From: Mesonia aquimarina
Lineage (GTDB): Bacteria; Bacteroidota; Bacteroidia; Flavobacteriales; Flavobacteriaceae
Length of the DNA stretch: 64,000 nucleotides
Assembly (NCBI RefSeq): GCF_003667275.1
Contig: NZ_RCNV01000005.1
Span: forward strand, 1-64,000
Direction: 5' to 3'
The notes beneath the pieces are model-generated. The model had not been told where the DNA came from, ran no database searches, and saw only the letters and a list, made by a program, of their open reading frames with translations. Shown one piece after another: positions 8,255-17,495 of the stretch. Position 1 is the stretch's first letter; each line of letters starts with the position of its first letter. The position numbers and the translations under genes were made by a program.

Positions 8255-10816
8255 TTAAAGCTCCTGCTGTACATACACCCATTTCTTGATGGCTCCGCCA
8301 TATTCCGGGTGGGGTTCGGCTAATTCCAGTACATAATAATAGGTGCCCGTCGGTAAATTATTTCCGTTGTTATCCTGACCAAACCATTGGTCACTATAAT
8401 TATTTGTCTCATAAACCACACGGCCGTTTCTATTGAAAATCGAAATATGTTTTCCGCCATAGGTTGCTGTTAAAAAGCTTAAATCAAAGCTATCATTCGC
8501 TCCATCACCATTGGGAGAGATTCCTTCGGGAATCTTACAATCTCCGGTTACTAGGCTAAGCTCGGCTACCCCTGCGCAGCCATTGCTATCGGTAAGACGG
8601 ACATACACCTGTTCTTCTTGGCTAGTGGTAACATAAGCCGTAGGGTTTTCTACCGTATTGGTATTCGCCTCCGCATCGGCTTCACTTGCATAATACTCCA
8701 AACTCAAACCGCTGTCCACTTCAGCTGCGATGTCTGTTAAATCAAAGGGAGAACAGCCCATCAGCTCTAAACTAGTTCCAGTAAGACTTGCAGCTTCTAC
8801 CTCGATATCCAATAAAGCTACTGCATAGCAATTCGGCAGGCTGCTGTTGCTGATGCGTACATAGATCACTTGTGGATTACTGGTATTGGTATATGCTGTA
8901 GGGTCGGTGATTGCGTTGGTATTGTTATCCGCATCTCCTTGGCTTTCAAAATAAGCTAAGTCCGTATCGGGCTGGTTTTCCTGAAAGTCTGCCGAGCGTT
9001 GGGTTAAATCGATTGTCGTTATCCCATCCAAAGCTTCCGTATCACAGGTGGTGATCGGGGCGACACTCGGAGCTGTAGGTTGCGGGGTGGTCTCCAAAGC
9101 AACAGGTGTGACCGCATAACAGCCCGTATCGGTATTGGTAACTCGTGCATAGACCGTACCGGTAGCAGATTCATAGCTATCGGCAGGGCTAATCACCGCT
9201 ACATCATTCTCAGCGCCGTTTTGGTCTTCGTGGTAGCTCACCGTATAGGTGTTGGAATTTTGTCCGTCCAAAATTGTATCGTTAAGGCTAGTTAAATCAA
9301 ATTCTCCATTGTTGTTCGTTCCCCCGCAAGCCAGTAAAGGAGCAGCGGGAGTTCTAGCCTCGGCGCCTTCTAAAATCGTGACCTCAGTCTCAGCCGTCTG
9401 CTGGGCGCCATTACTCGTGATCGTAGCCGTTACCGTATAGGTGCCCGCTTGTGCGTAAGTATGGGTTGGGGTAATGCCGGTTCCGGTATTCCCATCGCCG
9501 TAATCCCAACTTATTGCATCAATCCCCGGAATACGGATCGTACTAAAGGCTATCTCTTCCCCGGGACACTCCCCCTCATACAATATTCCTGACTCGAAAT
9601 AGCTCTGGATGAAACCGGGGAGGCTATAGCCACTCTGCTTCCCCCCTAAATTAATTGTTTCCAAATTAAAACCTGAATCTAACCCTTTATTATTAGGAAA
9701 GTTTACAACACTTAAATTGGAAAAATCATTAAGAGAAGATGATGCACTAGTCATATATATTTTTCCATTAGGAGCTAATTGTAAAGCAAGAAAGCCATTT
9801 AGCTGTTCTTCTATTAGAACTACATCAGAATTCAATATATCTTGTTCCCCACCTGCCTCAAGATCAAACTGATGAACTCTCGAAAAATCTATACTTAATC
9901 CCTGATCGATAGTATACAAAAAACGACTGTTGGGAGAAAACTCAAGACCATATCCTAAAAAAGAAATCGCAGAAGTAAGCGTGACTGGATTGGATAATTG
10001 TCCAGTAGCAGAATCAAAATCAAACACTTGTAAGGAAGGAGGACCTACTAAAAATGAATTACTAATAGCTATTTTTGAACCATCAGGGGATGCTTTCATT
10101 TGACCATAAGAATAATTTAAATTATTACCAATTGAACTACTTACCGGGCTAGTTGAGATACCTCCACTTGAAACCAAATATGCTAAAAACTCATTACTAG
10201 ATTCTGGAGCACATCCATCTACTGGATGATCAACTCTATTTCCTTTATGACCGATCACCCAAACTCCATCTTTCTCATCATTATATATAGCAGTCAAATG
10301 CTCCCCTACACTATCAGTAGATAATTGAATATTTTTATTAGAAGTTACCCCCCCTAATCCATTATCTAGACTTAAATCTACTTCTGAAAAGTATAAAGGT
10401 GAGTAATCACATTCTTCTTCCATATGAAAAATATAGTAAACTGTTGAACTTCCTGGTTTAGGAACAATTAATCCAGTTTGTGAAGTAGATTCATTTCCTA
10501 AAAGCCCAGTGCCATTTTGCATAATCTGATGATTAGCATTCCATACCGTTACCCCATTCGTATAAAACAGTAAGTTTCCACTTTCATCAGAAATTGACCC
10601 AACCCCTTCTTTATCTCCAGTTGAACTTAACTCTCCATTCAATAAAACGGTGGGTGGTGAAGTATTAAAATCTAAACCAGCTTTTTCATAAAAATACCAA
10701 TTATAGGCTTGTTTTTCGGTCCATAAGCCGTTTTGCCATTGGGCATAGCTCATCTGAGCACACATTATCAATAGCATACACAACAACCAAGGTGTGTCAA
10801 GTAGTTTATTTTTCAT
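8255..10816 (-). CDS. T9SS type B cargo protein with PKD domain and gliding-associated C-terminal domain
   Basis: 853 aa. Signal peptide MKNKLLDTPWLLCMLLIMCAQ..YAQ. The N-terminal domain (about 27-400) has NWYFYEKAGLDF, GNLLFYTNGVTVWNANHQ and propeller-like motifs. A PKD domain (about 420-480; WDYGDGNTG ... THTYAQAGTYTVTAT) is followed by three repeats of about 90 residues (about 490-755) of the FDLT...YVRV...CYAV type. The C-terminal sorting domain is at about 760-853 (PEGISPNGDGANDSF ... IFNRNGRVVYE ... GTYYYVLEL). Family knowledge: it is exported by the Sec pathway, then by T9SS, and anchored at the surface. It is a close architectural paralogue of the protein at 1-3337. Neighbours are a PorP/SprF-like gene downstream and a type A cargo gene 34 bp upstream. 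Confidence 0.92.
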   Translation of the reverse strand: MKNKLLDTPWLLCMLLIMCAQMSYAQWQNGLWTEKQAYNWYFYEKAGLDFNTSPPTVLLNGELSSTGDKEGVGSISDESGNLLFYTNGVTVWNANHQIMQNGTGLLGNESTSQTGLIVPKPGSSTVYYIFHMEEECDYSPLYFSEVDLSLDNGLGGVTSNKNIQLSTDSVGEHLTAIYNDEKDGVWVIGHKGNRVDHPVDGCAPESSNEFLAYLVSSGGISTSPVSSSIGNNLNYSYGQMKASPDGSKIAISNSFLVGPPSLQVFDFDSATGQLSNPVTLTSAISFLGYGLEFSPNSRFLYTIDQGLSIDFSRVHQFDLEAGGEQDILNSDVVLIEEQLNGFLALQLAPNGKIYMTSASSSLNDFSNLSVVNFPNNKGLDSGFNLETINLGGKQSGYSLPGFIQSYFESGILYEGECPGEEIAFSTIRIPGIDAISWDYGDGNTGTGITPTHTYAQAGTYTVTATITSNGAQQTAETEVTILEGAEARTPAAPLLACGGTNNNGEFDLTSLNDTILDGQNSNTYTVSYHEDQNGAENDVAVISPADSYESATGTVYARVTNTDTGCYAVTPVALETTPQPTAPSVAPITTCDTEALDGITTIDLTQRSADFQENQPDTDLAYFESQGDADNNTNAITDPTAYTNTSNPQVIYVRISNSSLPNCYAVALLDIEVEAASLTGTSLELMGCSPFDLTDIAAEVDSGLSLEYYASEADAEANTNTVENPTAYVTTSQEEQVYVRLTDSNGCAGVAELSLVTGDCKIPEGISPNGDGANDSFDLSFLTATYGGKHISIFNRNGRVVYETNNYSDQWFGQDNNGNNLPTGTYYYVLELAEPHPEYGGAIKKWVYVQQEL

Positions 10817-10850
10817 AAGTATAGGTTTTTAGGTTCATAAATTCTTCTAT

Positions 10851-11777
10851 CTAATCTTTTAGTATTTTAAAACTGTTTTGTTCGCCTGAAGTAAAGCTTG
10901 TTCTAACAATATATACGCCTTCTTTATAAGAAGCCATATCTACTAATACTTGTTTTGAATTGTTTCCACGGCTATGGTTAACTTCTTGCCCAAGGATATT
11001 AAAAATCTCTACACTGGTAATCTGTCTATTATTGGACGATAGGGTTAACACACCATTACTATTGGACAAATGATAGGTGAAGTCTTGCGTGTTAATATTT
11101 TCTATGGAAAGACCGGTTTCTTGCAGACTTACATTATCTACATAAAAATCGCCTTGATTTAGAAAAAAGAAACACAATTTATTAAATTGAGAAAGATTGT
11201 TAATTGCTCCGGTATACAATAATTCATCATTTACATAATAAGCAACTTGCCCTGCTGTAAAATCATATTCCGCTCGATAGCTTAACCAGGTGTTATATTC
11301 AAAGAACCCGACTTGATCAAAGTCATAATCAGTAGGGTTTTGCGGGTCGATATCGACCACAACGATAAAACCATTCACAAAAGCTAAACGCGGGGAAGCC
11401 GAACTATCATCGATCGCGCTGGCAAACAAATCCATAGCCCCGGTTTGATTAGGAGTCTCTAAATACAGATCCATACTCACGCTTAGGTTTCCCGACCCTA
11501 TAGCTAAAGTACTATTCGTAATACCGGGAAGTTCGTTTCCGCCCACGTTAACCGCTGCGTCTACTTGTCCTTTTAAAGCATAGTCTCCATCACTGGAATG
11601 TACATCACTAATTACAAACAGTGAAGTAAAGGTGTTTTCTGCTTCCCAGCCTTGTTGGCCATGGACTTCGCCTAAACTATAGCCTTCATCGGCTTCAAAA
11701 GAAAAGGTGTTTTGCGCTTGAAGGGATAATAAATTCCCAAAAATAATAACGCTAAAAAATAAGGTAGTTTTTTTCAT
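10851..11777 (-). CDS. T9SS type A sorting-domain protein with lectin-like domain
   Basis: 308 aa. Signal peptide MKKTTLFFSVIIFGNLLSLQAQ. Residues about 23-215 look like a jelly-roll/concanavalin-like domain (FSFEADEGYSLGEVHGQQGW ... DVHSSDGDYALKG ... DFYVDNVSL), typical of sugar- or surface-binding modules. The last 80 or so residues form a Por-type A sorting domain (ITSVEIFNILGQEV ... MASYKEGVYIVRT ... KILKD), which directs T9SS export. It is only 34 bp upstream of the type B cargo gene on the same strand, so co-transcription is likely. No catalytic motif is recognised; adhesion or glycan binding is an inference. Confidence 0.85.
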   Translation of the reverse strand: MKKTTLFFSVIIFGNLLSLQAQNTFSFEADEGYSLGEVHGQQGWEAENTFTSLFVISDVHSSDGDYALKGQVDAAVNVGGNELPGITNSTLAIGSGNLSVSMDLYLETPNQTGAMDLFASAIDDSSASPRLAFVNGFIVVVDIDPQNPTDYDFDQVGFFEYNTWLSYRAEYDFTAGQVAYYVNDELLYTGAINNLSQFNKLCFFFLNQGDFYVDNVSLQETGLSIENINTQDFTYHLSNSNGVLTLSSNNRQITSVEIFNILGQEVNHSRGNNSKQVLVDMASYKEGVYIVRTSFTSGEQNSFKILKD

Positions 11778-12292
11778 GCTTAATTCGTTTTATGCTTAAT
11801 TGATTTAATCAAATTTGGAAAAACATTTGCTAAATCATTGATTTTAGGGCGGAAAGAAACGGCCTTGAGGGAGGAAAAAGTGTGACACAAAGAAAACAAA
11901 TCTCGTAAAGTGCTGAAAAAGTGAATGTTAAGCTGAATGAAAAAAAATAATTATTTTTTAACACTTAAGGTAGCCAAAACATAACAAGGCTCATTATTTC
12001 CCTTTATTAATAGAAAAAAATATTATAAAACGACAATCCTGTATTAGACAATTCTCTTTATTCATCCTTTTCATTGATGAAAACAAATCAAAAGAATAAG
12101 ATTATCAAATTTTATCTAATTTTTTGATTACTCCTAAGTTTTAAGGATTCACTTTCAAAAACAGTATTTTACGAAATGTTATAGGTAGCTCAAAAAGCCT
12201 AAAATTTCACCGTATACCAAAAAAATTTCAAAAGTTGAAAGCTGCTTAAAAAAGGCTTTAAAAGTTTATTTTAAAATCTTTTAAAATGCTAT
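11778..12292. other. 515-bp AT-rich spacer
   Basis: No gene or RNA is recognised. The only distinct structure is a perfect AT palindrome, AAAAAATAATTATTTTTT (11942-11959), flanked by weak AAGTG.../...CACTT arms. It separates the 3' end of the TPR-HTH regulator pair from the 5' end of the cargo genes and so should contain the cargo promoter, but I could not place a convincing -33/-7 pair. Confidence 0.4.
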
Positions 12293-13870
12293 TTATAAAT
12301 TAATTAAATAATTTTCTATAGAAAGCCTTTTATCATTTATATTCATCTTTTTTCTTAAGCGGTTTATTTTTTTTCTTACCGCATTATGAGTGATATGGTA
12401 TAAATCACTAAGCTCTTTTTTATCTAAATTGAGATAAAGGTAACATAAAAAACGAATATCTTTACTGGTTAGTTCAGGGTGTTTCTCCTTTAATTTATCA
12501 ATAAATTTAGGGTTCACTTTTTCAAAATGATAAACAAAATTATCCCACTCTTGCTCTGAGTTTATCTTTTGTTTTAAAAATTGAATATGTCTGGAGAAAG
12601 TAGGGTCTTGAAATTTCTGTTTAAAAGGAATTAGTTTATCTAAAATTTCTTTAAGTATAGTATTCTTTCCTCTAATATAATGTTCTTTGGAAAGTAATCT
12701 TGTATTCTTTTTTTCAATTTTACTTTTTAATTGATTAAGTTCCAGCTCCGTAATCAATTGTTGATCATGGAGAGTGGTTTGTCTATTTTTTGCTTTATTT
12801 AATCGGTTTTTGTATAATATATATATAAAAGCAAGTACCAGTAAAAAAATTAAAAAAATTAAACCAAAAGCTATTTGTTCCTCTTTTTGTTTTTCTTTTT
12901 CTAGTAGGATTTGATTTTTATATTCATTAATCTCTAATTTAACCATATTCATCTCAAACAGATCGCGGTTAACCACTTTCTCCAAGATATCTTTTGTAAA
13001 AATGATAGAATCTTGATATCTATTTGCTATTGCATATGCTTTTTGTTTATAAAATAATCGAGAAAAATTTTTATAAAAATTAATTTGATTATGTAAACTA
13101 TGCCTCTTAGCAGGACCTTGAAGTCTCATATAATTTATTGCTTGTGCAATGCTATCCTGTTCTTCATAAATATCGACCAACAAATCTGTAATACAGATAT
13201 AGCACTCTACTTCATTTTGTTTATCAACAGCAGGCATGAGTCTTTTAAGTATTTTTTTTGATTTCTTTAAGTCTCCTTTTATAAATAAAGCTCTTGCATG
13301 ACTAACTTTCCATTGTTCTGCAAAATTACTGGTTAAGGCTTGCTCTTTTATTTCCTGCAAATATTTAAGTGCCTCTGTGTATTTACCTATAGCATTATAG
13401 TTTCGCGCTACGTTTATTCCTGAAACAATTTTTAAGTATATATCATCCTTTTCTTTTGAATACTTAACTCGTTGATAGTTTTGTTGATAATAAAAAAGTG
13501 CTTCCGTATAGTTTTTTTCACTTGCATATAAATTGGCTATATTATTGATGATGCTTATTCGCTCCTTATGAAATTTTTTATCCTGTAATAAGCTTAAAGC
13601 TTGATTATAATAATGGAGGGCCTGACCGTAATTTGATAAACGTTCATACATGATTCCCGTAATAAACTTAACTTCAGAAAGCCTGTATACGTCTTGCTTT
13701 TCTTTTGTGTACAACTCTGCTTTTGCCAAATGTTTTAAAGCCGTAGTATAATTTTCACATTCATAAGCTTCTTGATAATTTTCCATCATCATTTGTAAAT
13801 CATCAGCCTTATGAATTTCCATCCCGTTTATGGGCTGGAATAAAAAGGAAAAAATTATACAGTATATCAT
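12293..13870 (-). CDS. Membrane-bound TPR/HTH regulator, copy 1
   Basis: 525 aa. A short hydrophobic N-terminus (MIYCIIFSFLFQ) acts as signal peptide, then TPR-like helical repeats (about 30-300), one transmembrane helix (about 333-353, FGLIFLIFLLVLAFIYILY), a coiled coil (about 355-400), and a C-terminal LuxR/SpoIIE-type helix-turn-helix (about 465-520, LTSKDIRFLCYLYLNLDKKELSDLY ..., then HNAVRKKINRLRKKM). The layout predicts a one-component regulator with an outward TPR sensor and a cytosolic DNA-binding tail. The gene at 13894-15543 is a paralogue 23 bp upstream on the same strand. The ligand and targets are unknown; the nearby T9SS cargo genes are a reasonable guess. Confidence 0.82.
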   Translation of the reverse strand: MIYCIIFSFLFQPINGMEIHKADDLQMMMENYQEAYECENYTTALKHLAKAELYTKEKQDVYRLSEVKFITGIMYERLSNYGQALHYYNQALSLLQDKKFHKERISIINNIANLYASEKNYTEALFYYQQNYQRVKYSKEKDDIYLKIVSGINVARNYNAIGKYTEALKYLQEIKEQALTSNFAEQWKVSHARALFIKGDLKKSKKILKRLMPAVDKQNEVECYICITDLLVDIYEEQDSIAQAINYMRLQGPAKRHSLHNQINFYKNFSRLFYKQKAYAIANRYQDSIIFTKDILEKVVNRDLFEMNMVKLEINEYKNQILLEKEKQKEEQIAFGLIFLIFLLVLAFIYILYKNRLNKAKNRQTTLHDQQLITELELNQLKSKIEKKNTRLLSKEHYIRGKNTILKEILDKLIPFKQKFQDPTFSRHIQFLKQKINSEQEWDNFVYHFEKVNPKFIDKLKEKHPELTSKDIRFLCYLYLNLDKKELSDLYHITHNAVRKKINRLRKKMNINDKRLSIENYLINL

Positions 13871-13893
13871 AATTGTAATGTAAGAAAATCCAA

Positions 13894-15543
13894 TCAGCTT
13901 AATTTAAATAGGTATTCATATAACGCTAGCTCGCTTTCTTCCAGTTTCATTTTTTTAAGAATTCGTTTTTTTCGTTTTCGTCCTGCGTTATAAGTAATAT
14001 TAAAGAGATTACTGATTTCTTGAATATCTAAATTCATATAGATATAACATAAAAAACGGATATCTTTGCTGGTTAGTGAAGGATGCCTTTCTTTTAATTG
14101 AGTTATGAAGTTAGGGTTCACTTTTTCAAAGTGCATTATAAATTCCTCCCATTCCTCTTCTGTTATTAGATGTTTTCGTAGGTTTTCAATGTAATTTAGC
14201 ACCTCTTTGTCTTGTGCGACCACCGGTATTTTTAATAAAGACTTTATTGTATTTTCAATCACCTCATTTCTCCCCGAAAAATATAAGGCTTTGGAGGCTA
14301 GTCTTCTATTTTTTTGAGCAATTTTATTTTTTAAATCTTCAACTTCAAGTTGAGTGATTCGCTGTTTATTTTCTATTAATTGTTGTTTTTGCTTTTGCTT
14401 AATCACCCGGTTACGCAAACCTCTATAGGCAAACAAAAATAATACAATTGCAAACACACTTATCAATATATAAATTCTTCGCTCTGAACGCTGTTTTTGT
14501 TTTGTAAATTGTAGTTGATTTTTATATTCTTGAATTCCTAATTTAACTTTATTTGCTTCAAATAGCCCCATTTTAACACGCTGCGTTAAAGCATTCTTCC
14601 CCATAATAATGGAGTCTTTATAATTTCTAGCCAATTCAAATTGTTGACTGCTATAATATAATTCTGAAACCTGATTATAAAGTTGTAATTTCCAATATAG
14701 ATCCTTTATTTCGTTACTATATAGTAATCCTTTTTTTGCCATTTTAATTGCTTCATTAATATTTCCCTGATTCTCATAAATTCTGGATAAATAAAATAAA
14801 GCATGCACATTAAATTCGTTTTCCCTTTCAGTTCTTATAGTGTTGTATAACACCAACAATGTATCTTTAGCTGTTTCAAATTTTTCTTGAAGCAGCAGAT
14901 TTTCTCCTTTGGCTACTTTTCTAGCATATTCAATACGAGAAGGAAGCTCAATTTCTACGCTTTTAATTTTATCTATCGCGGCTAAAGCCTGTTCTAAATA
15001 AACATCAGATTCATTCAGATCACCCAATTTATTATAAACTACAGCTATATTAGTTGCGTATAAAGGAGTATTATAGTATGGTGCGTCAAAAGATTTAGAA
15101 AACTCATGAGCTTTTTTATAATATTCTAACGCTCGACTATAGTTTTCCTCTTCAAAATACAACTCCCCAATATTATTAAGAATGTTGGCACTCCGTTTGT
15201 TAAACTCAGGATTTTTAATAGCAATCTCATAAGCTTTTCGATAATACTGTAAAGACTCTCCATAATTAGATAAATCATTATAAATTACCCCAAGTATCAT
15301 TCTTGCTCTACTTAACTCATCATCCCATTTTTTCTTATCAGCAATTAATTCTACTTTGGTGAGTTTTTCTAAAGCTATTGCATAATCACGGTTTTCCATA
15401 GCAGTCACTCCTTCATCAATCAATTTTTCGCATTCTTTCTTAGATATAAGCTCTTGAGAAACGCTTACAAATGGCATCGTTAATAAAAAAATAAGAGAAA
15501 ACCGAAATATAACTTTCATAAAACTAAGGAATAGTAAAATCAT
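13894..15543 (-). CDS. Membrane-bound TPR/HTH regulator, copy 2
   Basis: 549 aa with the same order of parts as its downstream neighbour: signal peptide (FRFSLIFLLTMPFVSVSQ), TPR repeats (SNYGESLQYYRKAYEIA, ENYSRALEYYKKAHEF), a transmembrane helix (IYILISVFAIVLFLFAYRGL), a coiled coil and a C-terminal HTH. The C-terminal segment NPNFITQLKERHPSLTSKDI is nearly the same in both copies, which shows a duplication. The start may be the later ATG of MKVIFRFSLIF, eight residues in, which gives a better signal peptide. It is probably co-transcribed with copy 1. Confidence 0.82.
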   Translation of the reverse strand: MILLFLSFMKVIFRFSLIFLLTMPFVSVSQELISKKECEKLIDEGVTAMENRDYAIALEKLTKVELIADKKKWDDELSRARMILGVIYNDLSNYGESLQYYRKAYEIAIKNPEFNKRSANILNNIGELYFEEENYSRALEYYKKAHEFSKSFDAPYYNTPLYATNIAVVYNKLGDLNESDVYLEQALAAIDKIKSVEIELPSRIEYARKVAKGENLLLQEKFETAKDTLLVLYNTIRTERENEFNVHALFYLSRIYENQGNINEAIKMAKKGLLYSNEIKDLYWKLQLYNQVSELYYSSQQFELARNYKDSIIMGKNALTQRVKMGLFEANKVKLGIQEYKNQLQFTKQKQRSERRIYILISVFAIVLFLFAYRGLRNRVIKQKQKQQLIENKQRITQLEVEDLKNKIAQKNRRLASKALYFSGRNEVIENTIKSLLKIPVVAQDKEVLNYIENLRKHLITEEEWEEFIMHFEKVNPNFITQLKERHPSLTSKDIRFLCYIYMNLDIQEISNLFNITYNAGRKRKKRILKKMKLEESELALYEYLFKLS

Positions 15544-15954
15544 TTCTAAAATAATAGTTTATTCCTATTTATCAAAGGTTTTGCATATCTAACCTTAAAA
15601 AGTTTATCTTTAACTACTATTAAAAGAGTGAATTAAACATAATTCTACATATTAAGTTGAACTTTGTTTTCAAATTCAATTTAATACTGACTCTTAAAAG
15701 ATAAAAAAATAGAAATAAAACATTACACACTCCCCTTCTCTAAAAAAAATAATGTTTCAATTCAACATTTAACATTCAACTTTTCAGATGACCTCAACAT
15801 ATATAAGCTTTTATACGCGCTGTTAAGAACTTGTTGAAAAGCTATCTGATCTTTTATAAAGGAACTCTTTTACTTTCAGTAATTTTATACTTGTAAGCCG
15901 TGATAATATGGTTTACCGGCCGAGAAAAAGGCTGTCTTTAAATAAATTACCATT
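15544..15954. other. 411-bp divergent spacer
   Basis: No gene is seen. It separates the minus-strand TPR/HTH regulators from the plus-strand HU-related gene, so it should carry promoters in both directions. TATACTTG at 15886-15893 resembles a Bacteroidota -7 box with one mismatch, but no TTG lies at the right distance. Confidence 0.35.
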
Positions 15955-16338
15955 ATGGTACAATTAACTAAAGTAGGGAAAATTAACCCACAAGATGTGG
16001 AAGCCCCTATTCGATTTTACGCTCACACCAAAGCGGTGGGGCTGGTTGATCTGGAACGATTAGCCTATTTAGTGTCTAACCAATCTACTGTTCGCGAAGC
16101 CGATTGTGTTGCGGTATTGCGTGCCTTACAGCACAACATCATTGATGAACTACGCAATGGAAAAGTCGTACAGCTGGGTAGTCTGGGCAATTTTCAAGTA
16201 GGAGTTCGCTCCTTACCGAGTGATTTGGAAGAGGAGGTAAGCGTCCAAAACGTTAAAAGCGCTCATATGAATTTTCGTCCCGGAAAACCCATACGAAAGA
16301 TGTTAGACACCTTAGATTATCAATTAGTTACCGGCTAG
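15955..16338 (+). CDS. HU-related DNA-binding protein
   Basis: 127 aa. The sequence from EAPIRFYAHTKAVGLVDLERLAYLVSNQ to GNFQVGVRSL matches the Bacteroidota-specific, longer HU-related family (HU-HIG type), in which a linker and basic arm (NFRPGKPIRKML) follow the HU core. Such proteins bind DNA as dimers and help organise the nucleoid. The gene stands alone and is followed within 30 bp by a strong intrinsic terminator, so it is monocistronic. A second copy of its downstream sequence lies about 460 bp further on. Confidence 0.85.
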   Translation: MVQLTKVGKINPQDVEAPIRFYAHTKAVGLVDLERLAYLVSNQSTVREADCVAVLRALQHNIIDELRNGKVVQLGSLGNFQVGVRSLPSDLEEEVSVQNVKSAHMNFRPGKPIRKMLDTLDYQLVTG

Positions 16339-16376
16339 CACCACGATTAATTTGTAATTTTTGTAGAAACCCCGAG
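16331..16376 (+). repeat. Direct repeat copy A (HU gene tail)
   Basis: GGCTAGCACCACGATT (16333-16348), then TGTAATT and TGTAGAAACCCC, beginning over the HU-related stop codon. The same blocks in the same order recur at 16793-16843. Confidence 0.75.
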
Positions 16377-16396
16377 CAATTTGCTTGGGGTTTTTT
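16367..16396 (+). terminator. Intrinsic terminator of the HU-related gene
   Basis: AAACCCCGAGCAA-ttt-GCTTGGGGTTTTTT: a GC-rich stem with one G-T pair, followed by six T residues, 29 bp after the stop codon. Confidence 0.85.
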
Positions 16397-17324
16397 ATGT
16401 TTTTTGCTGAATATCCGTATTTTTCCTGCCGCAAGCTATTTTTATTGCCGCGCGGCATACTTCTATACGCCGCGTTTGTTTTTATACATGCACAGCAAGC
16501 TTTAAAATCTGCCCTAGCAACATCTATTTTTTATCCTATTTTCACAAAAACCTTCTTGATTTTAAAGGAATTAACCGCAAAAGTATAAGAAGAACAAAAC
16601 TCATACACATAAAAACGTTATTGCTTAAATAAATACTTACAATTCATAAAACAAATAATATTCACGCACTAGATCCCTGTTTATAAGATCGTTATAGTAC
16701 TAACGAAGTGCTCTTATTTAAAGTAGATTATTCTAGCTTTTAAGGGAATGCGACTGATTAAAAAGCATAAAAAAGCTCAAAAAAATATTAAAGGCTAGCA
16801 CCACGATTTCTTTTTTTGAGCTGTAATTAATGTAGAAACCCCCTATTTTCGGGTAAGTTTATGTAGGTAAATATATAATTTGAGCGCATAAGACCCAAAT
16901 AAATAGCGTATAAAACAAGCATAAGCAATTTCTACATCCTGTTAAAATTGTTTACAACTTTTAAAAGAGCTCCAAGAGCAGCTATACCAAAGTCAAGTCT
17001 AGCGAGGTTTTCACCAAAAAAACAGAAACTAGATTTTTATAGTAGATCTTCTAAATTGTGAATAATTTTATAAGCGAAAATAGCCTATATTAAGAACTTG
17101 AAACTTAAATTATAAATCAATATTAAATTAGGTTATAGATAGGAATGCAAACACATCAGTAGAATCTTTTTATGCAAAATTAAAGACTTTAATACTCAGC
17201 TTAGAGGAGTAAAAATAAATATAGGTTAACTACAGTTTTTGCTTAAACATAACGATTAGACCTAATATGTTATCGCTAAAAAATGATGACCCAAATATGA
17301 ACCACAATTAAGGGCTAAAACTAC
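16397..17324. other. About 0.9-kb non-coding stretch
   Basis: No credible gene was found. It contains a small GC-rich spot with the perfect palindrome GCCGCGCGGC (16447-16456) and the second copy of the HU tail (16793-16843). The remainder is AT-rich and unstructured to the eye. It may be the remains of a lost gene, possibly a second HU-related gene, but no remnant of that coding sequence could be read. Confidence 0.4.
16793..16843 (+). repeat. Direct repeat copy B (displaced HU gene tail)
   Basis: GGCTAGCACCACGATT (16793-16808) is identical to 16333-16348; CTGTAATTAATGTAGAAACCCCC follows in the same order as copy A, but the inverted arm that would complete the terminator is largely missing. 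Confidence 0.7.
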
Positions 17325-17352
17325 GAAAGCCCCTGTATATACAAGGGCTTTC
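17325..17352 (-). terminator. Terminator downstream of tRNA-fMet
   Basis: GAAAGCCC-ctgtatatacaa-GGGCTTTC stem-loop just downstream of the minus-strand tRNA. No clean T-run is seen on the minus side, so the assignment is moderate. Confidence 0.55.
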
Positions 17353-17361
17353 ATAAATTAG

Positions 17362-17434
<73 letters not shown>

Positions 17435-17495
17435 ATTTCGACTGCAAATATACAACATTAAATCACTTAAAACCAAATAAAAATCAAGATTTATT

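Noticed and set aside
16447-16456. GC-rich palindrome GCCGCGCGGC
   Set aside because: Only 10 bp, single copy, with no arms or neighbours that give it a role; it may be chance.
16385-16588. Possible 67-aa hydrophobic protein on the plus strand
   Set aside because: It begins inside the terminator of the HU-related gene, has no recognisable family and poor codon use; it is treated as non-coding.
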